From positions 2,155,915-2,219,914 of the forward strand of contig SIJG01000016.1 in NCBI GenBank assembly GCA_023374025.1: 64,000 nucleotides of DNA. Direction: 5' to 3'. Positions 61,094 through 64,000 of this stretch are shown here, piece after piece (position 1 is the first letter of the stretch; the number at the start of each line of letters is the position of its first letter). A program made the translations under genes and the position numbers. The notes beneath the pieces are model-generated. The model was not told where the DNA came from. It did not search any database and saw nothing but the letters and a program-made list of their open reading frames with translations. This stretch comes from Heterodera schachtii (taxonomy: Eukaryota; Nematoda; Chromadorea; Rhabditida; Heteroderidae).

Positions 61094-61841
61094 CAGGGAT
61101 GGCATTCCGAGGCCCCAAAAATTTTCGGAATCGGAATTCTGGTGGTCAAAAAATTTTCGGAAATGGAATTCCGAGGCCCAAAAATTTTTCTGAAATCGGA
61201 AATCGGAATTCCGACCTCAAAAATGTCGGAAATTTTGAAAAAAAATATAATAAAAATTTTTTAAATATTTAATAGGCTAAATTTTCAATTCTTAACCAAA
61301 TAAAAGGTTATTTCAAAAATATTTTCGGTATGTTTCTATATCTGCTTGAGTAATTATCATGACTTCATCAAAGTCTTTTTTATGATCATATACAATAGTA
61401 TTTTACCACATTTTGGGTAAGGGACTGACTGACTATTTCCACTTTTTTTTTGCGGCGCGCTTTTTCCAAAAAAAAATTTGGGAAAGAAGGGGGGGGGGGG
61501 GGCGGGCGATGCCTATAGGCTCCGCCGGGAAATTTGTTATTTTTAATGCGATTTGTTAACAGATTTTGTCCAAAAATTGATCAAATTTGTCGATTTGAGC
61601 AAATTGTTCAAGAAAATTAAGGATTTTAGGCTCCAGCGGCGCCGAAAGGCGCCGCCGGGAAGTTTTCAAAATTCAGTTCATTATATATAAAGAAAGTGTA
61701 TAAAATTGCTAATTTTTTGAAAAAAAAAATCAAAAAAAAAATTTCCGAAAATTTCCGACTTTTTATCAAAAATTTCGGAAATCGGAATTCCGACGTCCAA
61801 AAATGTCGGAAGTCGGAAATCGGAATTCCGTGCCATCCCTG
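61094..61841. mobile_element. hAT-like MITE with CGGAATTCCGA words, containing SINE bodies
   Basis: The ends CAGGGATGGCATTCCG... and ...CGGAATTCCGTGCCATCCCTG are inverted with small changes. Perfect flanks atttacac at 61086-61093 and 61842-61849. Subterminal CGGAATTCCGA and TTTTCGGAA words repeat on both sides. Two SINE bodies (hairpins near 61505 and 61630) lie in the middle. Confidence 0.9.
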
Positions 61842-62011
61842 ATTTACACCATTAGAATGACTTTTTTTGGAAAAAAAGAGTCATCTCTGTATGCTACATG
61901 CCACATTTTTCTTTACCACATTGAAAATTCCAAAATTCTGCCCCCAAAATTCCCCTAAAATTTTCAATGTCTGCCCTAAAAATTGCTAAGTTTCAGTGAA
62001 AAATATGTACA

Positions 62012-62300
62012 TATAGATCAGGGGTGTGACCTTGTCTCCGAAAAGACGAGAGCGAGAGTTTGGCGAGAGGCGAGAGTCCACAAAAAGACGAGAGCGAGAG
62101 TTTGGCGAGAGTCCCAAAAATCACGAGAGTTGGCGAGAGGCGAGAGTTTTTCAATTTTTCTGTAGCCCCTTATCTTTTACTTCAAAAAACTTCAAAATCG
62201 TATATTAAATTAGGGTTAGAGGTCCGGGTATTTAGGCAAAATACCGGGTCCGGCTATTGCCGGGTCAGGGTCTTAGTTTTTAAATCGGATCCAGATCCAA
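62012..62300. other. iterated GAGAGCGAGAG and CCGGGT words, possible MITE remnants
   Basis: 62013 begins CAGGGGTGTGACC, a hAT-like end, followed by GACGAGAGCGAGAGTTTGGC repeats to about 62150. 62220-62300 repeats CCGGGTA/CCGGGTC. Matching right ends are not found. The Arg/Glu-rich frames on the plus strand are repeat products. Confidence 0.5.
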
Positions 62301-62449
62301 CCGGGCTATAAAAAAATCCAAAAATTTTTCAATGAAAATAAAAGCTTATATGTATTTTAAAAATATTATATAATATTTTCATGAAATATATTTATTTTAC
62401 AAACAAAGTTTTTCATTTAGCCATTTTTTTGCCAAAACTGCCTCCTTTT

Positions 62450-62770
62450 TTGCAATGCGTTTTTTTAAACTTCGGGCACAGTTGGGGTCCGGCGGTGCCG
62501 GTAGGCGCAACCGGGAAAAAATCTTGAAAATTTAAGTGATTTGCTAACAGAATTTGTCAAAAAATGATCAAAGTTTTGGTTAAATTTGCGGGTTTAGGCT
62601 GTTAAGAAAAGAAAAAGTAATAATTTTTAAGTTGAAATATTTTTATTAAATTAAAAATTTCAATTGAAATAATGTAAGAAAATATTTAAAAAAATCTGTT
62701 CCGTTGGGAATTGAACCCAAGCAAAAATAATGAAAAGCAGAAGGCTTAGCAACCAGACCACATTTGAATT
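62450..62770 (-). mobile_element. full-length SINE, minus strand
   Basis: Head on the minus strand at 62770-62700: TGGTCTGGTTGCTAAGCC (A-box region), TTCTGCTTTTCATTA (anticodon-arm region, TTC at the anticodon place) and GGGTTCAATTCCC (B box). This resembles a tRNA-Glu type. The tail then reads TTTTTGACAAATTCTGTTAG and the hairpin CCGGTTGCGCCTACCGGCAC CGCCGG near 62487. Head and hairpin are about 258 bp apart. Confidence 0.75.
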
Positions 62771-62844
62771 TGCTCTTTACAAAAATAATGTTTCTGATAT
62801 TAAGACATTAAGGACGAAGAGTAAGAGATTTATGATGTTTTGCC

Positions 62845-63170
62845 TAATGGTTAACGCTTCTTCTGTCTTCCATTTGTCCCGTTGGTTCAATTCCAATTAG
62901 GTTTTTATATTTTATTTTGTTTAATTAATGAAAAATTTAATTAATTCGAAAAACTTCTAATATTGGAAAGTTATTTTTGTTTATTTTTTAAACATCCTAG
63001 ACCCTAAAATTAACCAATGATTCGGCATATTTTGGACAAAATCTGTTAACAAATTCACATCAAATTTTCAAAATTTTTCACGGGCGGCGCCTATCGGCAC
63101 CGCCGTCCCCTCCCCCGGTTCCCCATGAGATTTCGCAAAAGTGCACCGCAAAAATAAAAAAAGATTTTAA
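62845..63170 (+). mobile_element. full-length SINE, plus strand
   Basis: Head 62845-62910: TTGCCTAATGGTTAACGC (A box), TTGGTTCAATTCCAA (B box). Then a tail, GGACAAAATCTGTTAACAAA and the hairpin GGGCGGCGCCTATCGGCACC GCC near 63083. It stands head-to-head with the copy at 62450-62770, 75 bp apart. Head to hairpin about 240 bp. Confidence 0.75.
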
Positions 63171-63457
63171 ATTAATTAAAATCTTTATTTTTTTCGTCAT
63201 TGAATCTTTTGGATTTTAAAAATTATTAGGCAATTTAACGAAACTTATTGAATTATAATCTACAAATTTTAGAACTCAGAAAATACCAGTTTTTATTTGT
63301 ACCGCTTATTTTTTAAATTCAATTTATTTAATATTTTTGTTATTTTTTTTTAATATTTCTGTCGAAATGTCCTTTGCTGTCGAAGCCCGCGGCGCGCCGC
63401 GTAGCACGTTGACAATCTAAAGGCCAAAGCAAAAAAAAAATATCTGCGTTTTGTTAC

Positions 63458-63739
63458 CTCTTAATTCCATTGGCACTTGGCAACTGAGCAAGCACCGGTG
63501 TTGAAACGTTGACCAGTTGCATTTGCACGGAGCTGTGAAGGCAATTCCATGCATTCTGCCGCACGCCTTTTGATCCCCGTGACGATTTTTTTTTTTTGAC
63601 TGTTCACGGTTGGATATTCGCTGTCGGTGAGTGGTTGCACTGACCATATTCAACTAAAATCTGTTGTTCAAATAGGTTGAATCCGTCCGGCACTTCTTTC
63701 GTTCGCATCGCCAGAATTTCTTGCTGATTTACGATAAAT
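63458..63739 (-). pseudogene. 282-nt exon with an in-frame TGA
   Basis: Acceptor TTTCGCAG ends at 63740; donor AG|GTAAC at 63457. The frame reads FIVNQQEILAMRTKEVPDGF, NLFEQQILVEYGQCNHSPTA, NIQP, TGA (63604-63606), TVKKKKSSRGSKGVRQNAWN, CLHSSVQMQLVNVSTPVLAQ, LPSANGIK. 44 codons are open before and 48 after the TGA. Another explanation is a 45-nt intron (ATG|GTCAGT ... GAACAG) removing the TGA, though it would be GC-rich unlike other introns here. A second frame (...CNWSTFQHRCLLSCQVPMEL) is also open over the last part and matches the phase of the exon at 60351. A 12-base A-run (63585-63596) could hide a frameshift. Family unknown. Confidence 0.5.
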
Positions 63740-64000
63740 CTGCGAAACGGGAAACCATCGTTAGCAATTTTTCCTTTTGATTAGTTTCAATTCTGTCATT
63801 ATCATAAATAATGGCCTAAACTTGAAAAGGTTTGATTACATGTATAATTCTAGATTCGAATAGTTGGCAAAGAGGTACGTACAAAATTTATATTTTATTA
63901 TGGCCATAGCAATCATAATGAAAGGCAGATTAAAATTTTTGAAAATTTTTGGGCTTTTTAACTTGGCGAAAAAGCCACTTTATTGGGCCAAAATGGCGGG

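Noticed and set aside
1..64000. CRISPR array
   Set aside because: The tandem repeats seen have no regular unique spacers, and the DNA is eukaryotic.

Overview
ORGANISM. The window is eukaryotic, very AT-rich nuclear DNA. It has short spliced exons (about 30-250 nt), mostly short AT-rich introns with GT..AG signals, poly-Q coding sequence, hAT-like MITEs, a tRNA-derived SINE and an LTR retrotransposon. An AT-rich nematode, perhaps of the plant-parasitic Tylenchina type, fits best. That is inference: no rRNA, mitochondrial or diagnostic housekeeping gene is present. One assembly gap (N) lies at 43907-44454.

LAYOUT. 1-28 kb: T-rich on the + strand and apparently a gene desert, but it hides small exons, mostly on the minus strand. 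The best is a chain of five exons at 1125-1986 whose phases all agree (109 codons). Others are a two-exon gene end at 7488-7705, an exon split by a MITE at 8191-8978, a plus-strand gene at 12790-14303, and exons at 15058, 24277, 25570, 25834 and 26109. 28-31 kb is A-rich, 31-38 kb T-rich again (minus-strand gene end 34731-35012), and 39-48 kb A-rich, with repeated units, a duplication with one half inverted, and a few exons. 48.9-49.9 kb: a poly-Q gene with broken frames, followed by a 745-bp tandem duplication. 52.5 kb: a tRNA-like gene on an insertion missing from the sister copy at 43.6 kb. 55.1-58.1 kb: a young non-autonomous LTR element without a usable coding region. 58.6-64 kb: nested hAT-like MITEs and SINEs around two minus-strand exons (60038-60351, 63458-63739).

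MAIN POINTS. (1) At least five, probably seven, MITEs have 8-bp target duplications. Most belong to different sequence families, and each carries its own short word repeated many times near its ends. (2) A SINE has a tRNA-like head and, about 240-260 bp later, a GC-rich hairpin with a 10-bp stem and a 4-base loop (GATA on one strand, CTAT on the other); three full copies and many bodies are present. (3) Four exon-like frames contain a single in-frame TGA with open frame on both sides. This may be decay (CGA to TGA), a missed intron, an error or recoding.

Most genes could not be named from the sequence. Coordinates of exon chains were worked out by hand from splice signals and phase; transcript data would settle them.
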